A stretch of 14,541 bases of DNA from Methylovirgula sp. (lineage in GTDB: Bacteria; Pseudomonadota; Alphaproteobacteria; Rhizobiales; Beijerinckiaceae): contig JANXSV010000197.1 in assembly GCA_025356505.1 (NCBI GenBank), forward strand, positions 1 through 14,541, written 5' to 3'. Numbering within the stretch: position 1 is the stretch's first letter; every line of letters begins with the position of its first letter. The translations under genes and the position numbers were made by a program. Positions 13,404-14,541 of the stretch are shown one piece after another. The notes beneath the pieces are model-generated. The model searched no databases. It was not told where the DNA came from and saw only the letters and a program-made list of their open reading frames with translations.

Positions 13404-14399
13404 GTGACTGACATGACGATGGAATCCGAAAAGCAGACAACGATTTCTTCGGCAAGCCTGCGTGCGAGCGCCCTGAAAAATTTCATTCTCGGGGACATGA
13501 TTTTCCGTCGCATGACGCTGACGGCCGCCATTGTGGTGCTTCTGCTTCTTGGAGCCATTATCGGCTCATTGGTGATTGGCGCCTATCCGGCTCTGGCGAA
13601 ATTCGGCTTCAGTTTTTTAACCAGCGAACGCTGGAACACGGACCAGGAAATTTTCGGTGCATTCGCGCCAATCTACGGCACCGTAATCAGTTCTTTTCTC
13701 GCCATGCTCATTGCGGTGCCGGTTGGCTTGGGAATTGCGATTTTTCTCACCGAACTCTGCCCGCAATTTTTGCGCCGGCCTATCGGGGTCGCTATTGAAT
13801 TGCTCGCTGGTATTCCGTCGATTATTTACGGCATCTGGGGCTTCTTTGTTCTCGCTCCCTTTCTGAAAGAGAGTGTCATGCCAAAATTGGTGTGGTTTTT
13901 TGCACCAATCCCCGGGCTTAACACATTGTTTGCAGGCCCAGGCTATGCCGCCAGTCTATTCACGGCTTCGCTCATCCTCGCAATCATGGTGCTACCGTTC
14001 ATCACCGCGATTTCGCGCGACGTATTTTCCACAGTACCTCCCGTTTTGAAGGAAGCCGCCTTCGGCATTGGCTGTACCCCTTGGGAAGTGGTGAAAAACG
14101 TGGTTATTCCCTACACCCGCGTCGGCGTTGTCGGCGGCGTTATGCTGGGTCTTGGCCGCGCACTGGGTGAAACGATGGCGGTCACATTCGTCATCGGTAA
14201 TTCTCACAAGGTCGCCGGTTCTTTGCTGAGCCCAGCAACAACAATTTCGGCGACCATCGCCAACGAGTTCCAGGAGTCCAGCGGCATGTTCACTTCTGCT
14301 CTGCTGGCACTCGGCCTGATGCTGTTTGTCATCACCTTCATCGTTCTTGCTGCCGCTCGAATCATGCTGATGCGCCTTGAACAAAAAGCAGGAGTTTAA
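13404..14399 (+). CDS. pstC: Phosphate ABC transporter permease PstC
   Basis: An inner-membrane permease subunit that pairs with PstA to form the phosphate channel. It has 331 residues with about six membrane helices (roughly 36-62, 85-112, 118-150, 180-204, 238-262 and 295-322). The binding-protein-dependent transport signature is visible as KEAAFGIGCTPWEVVKNVVIP followed by GLGRALGETMAVTFVIGN, the EAA loop that contacts PstB. The start is GTG at 13404 with GGGGA at 13392-13396; ATG at 13413 or 13419 are alternatives that differ only in the cytoplasmic tail. The terminator ends just before it. Confidence 0.97.
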   Translation: MTDMTMESEKQTTISSASLRASALKNFILGDMIFRRMTLTAAIVVLLLLGAIIGSLVIGAYPALAKFGFSFLTSERWNTDQEIFGAFAPIYGTVISSFLAMLIAVPVGLGIAIFLTELCPQFLRRPIGVAIELLAGIPSIIYGIWGFFVLAPFLKESVMPKLVWFFAPIPGLNTLFAGPGYAASLFTASLILAIMVLPFITAISRDVFSTVPPVLKEAAFGIGCTPWEVVKNVVIPYTRVGVVGGVMLGLGRALGETMAVTFVIGNSHKVAGSLLSPATTISATIANEFQESSGMFTSALLALGLMLFVITFIVLAAARIMLMRLEQKAGV

Positions 14400-14403
14400 G
14401 GCC

Positions 14404-14541
14404 ATGACCATGACTGCTGATACAACCCAGCGCGGAGCCTATGTCAGGCGCAAAGCTACAAGCTCCATCATGATGGGGCTCTGTTGGGCGGCGACACTTT
14501 TCGGGCTTGCGTGGCTCGCGCTAATTTTGGGCGCGCTGCTC
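14404..14541 (+). CDS. pstA: Phosphate ABC transporter permease PstA, 5' end only
   Basis: The second permease of the Pst system. Only 46 codons are inside the window: a short polar, basic cytoplasmic tail (MTMTADTTQRGAYVRRKA) and the first membrane helix (about 26-46). The start lies 4 bases after the pstC stop, with AGGAG inside the pstC end, so it is translationally coupled. The name rests mainly on position after pstC, since the retained part is not conserved enough to decide alone. Confidence 0.85.
   Translation, partial: MTMTADTTQRGAYVRRKATSSIMMGLCWAATLFGLAWLALILGALL

Overview
The window looks like an alphaproteobacterial chromosome, probably of the order Hyphomicrobiales (Rhizobiales). 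The evidence is the order transketolase / DUF4164 coiled-coil protein / zapA / 6S RNA / 5-formyltetrahydrofolate cyclo-ligase, a rhizobial-type iolC-iolD-iolE-iolB operon in which iolC carries a DUF2090 domain, and phoR directly upstream of pstS-pstC-pstA. Base composition is moderately GC-rich throughout. I see no IS element, phage gene, CRISPR array, tRNA or rRNA. Species cannot be assigned from sequence alone.

Layout: (1) 1-1520, minus strand: 5' three quarters of transketolase, cut by the window edge. (2) 1521-1873: intergenic region between divergent genes. (3) 1874-3310, plus strand: DUF4164 protein, ZapA-like division protein (TTG start), 6S RNA, and ygfA (MTHFS). (4) 3454-9830, minus strand: five tightly packed genes transcribed in the order SDR dehydrogenase > iolC (kinase + DUF2090) > iolD > iolE > iolB, with gaps of 1-10 bases. 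This is most of the myo-inositol catabolic pathway; iolG and iolA are not in the window. Two matched AGAA-N6-TTCT inverted repeats sit on the predicted promoter. (5) 10083-12161, plus strand: a UPF0104 (MprF-flippase-like) membrane protein, then a PhoR-type histidine kinase with no membrane segment of its own. The two are in the same frame, separated by one TAG codon and three sense codons. (6) 12196-14541, plus strand: a Pho box and promoter, pstS, an intrinsic terminator, pstC and the start of pstA. These make the high-affinity phosphate transporter.

How the genes work together: IolE dehydrates 2-keto-myo-inositol, IolD opens the ring, IolB isomerises 5-deoxy-glucuronate to 2-deoxy-5-keto-gluconate, and the kinase half of IolC phosphorylates it. 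The DUF2090 half of IolC is the likely aldolase, since no iolJ is present. The SDR may supply the initial or a side-entry oxidation. The phosphate half is a self-contained Pho module: PhoR senses phosphate status through the Pst transporter, and its partner PhoB (outside the window) would act on the Pho box before pstS.

Most of the content belongs to known families. The points most worth a second look are the one-stop-codon junction between the membrane protein and the soluble PhoR, the paired operators of the iol promoter, the SDR heading the iol operon, and the aldolase-like motifs in the IolC C-terminal domain.
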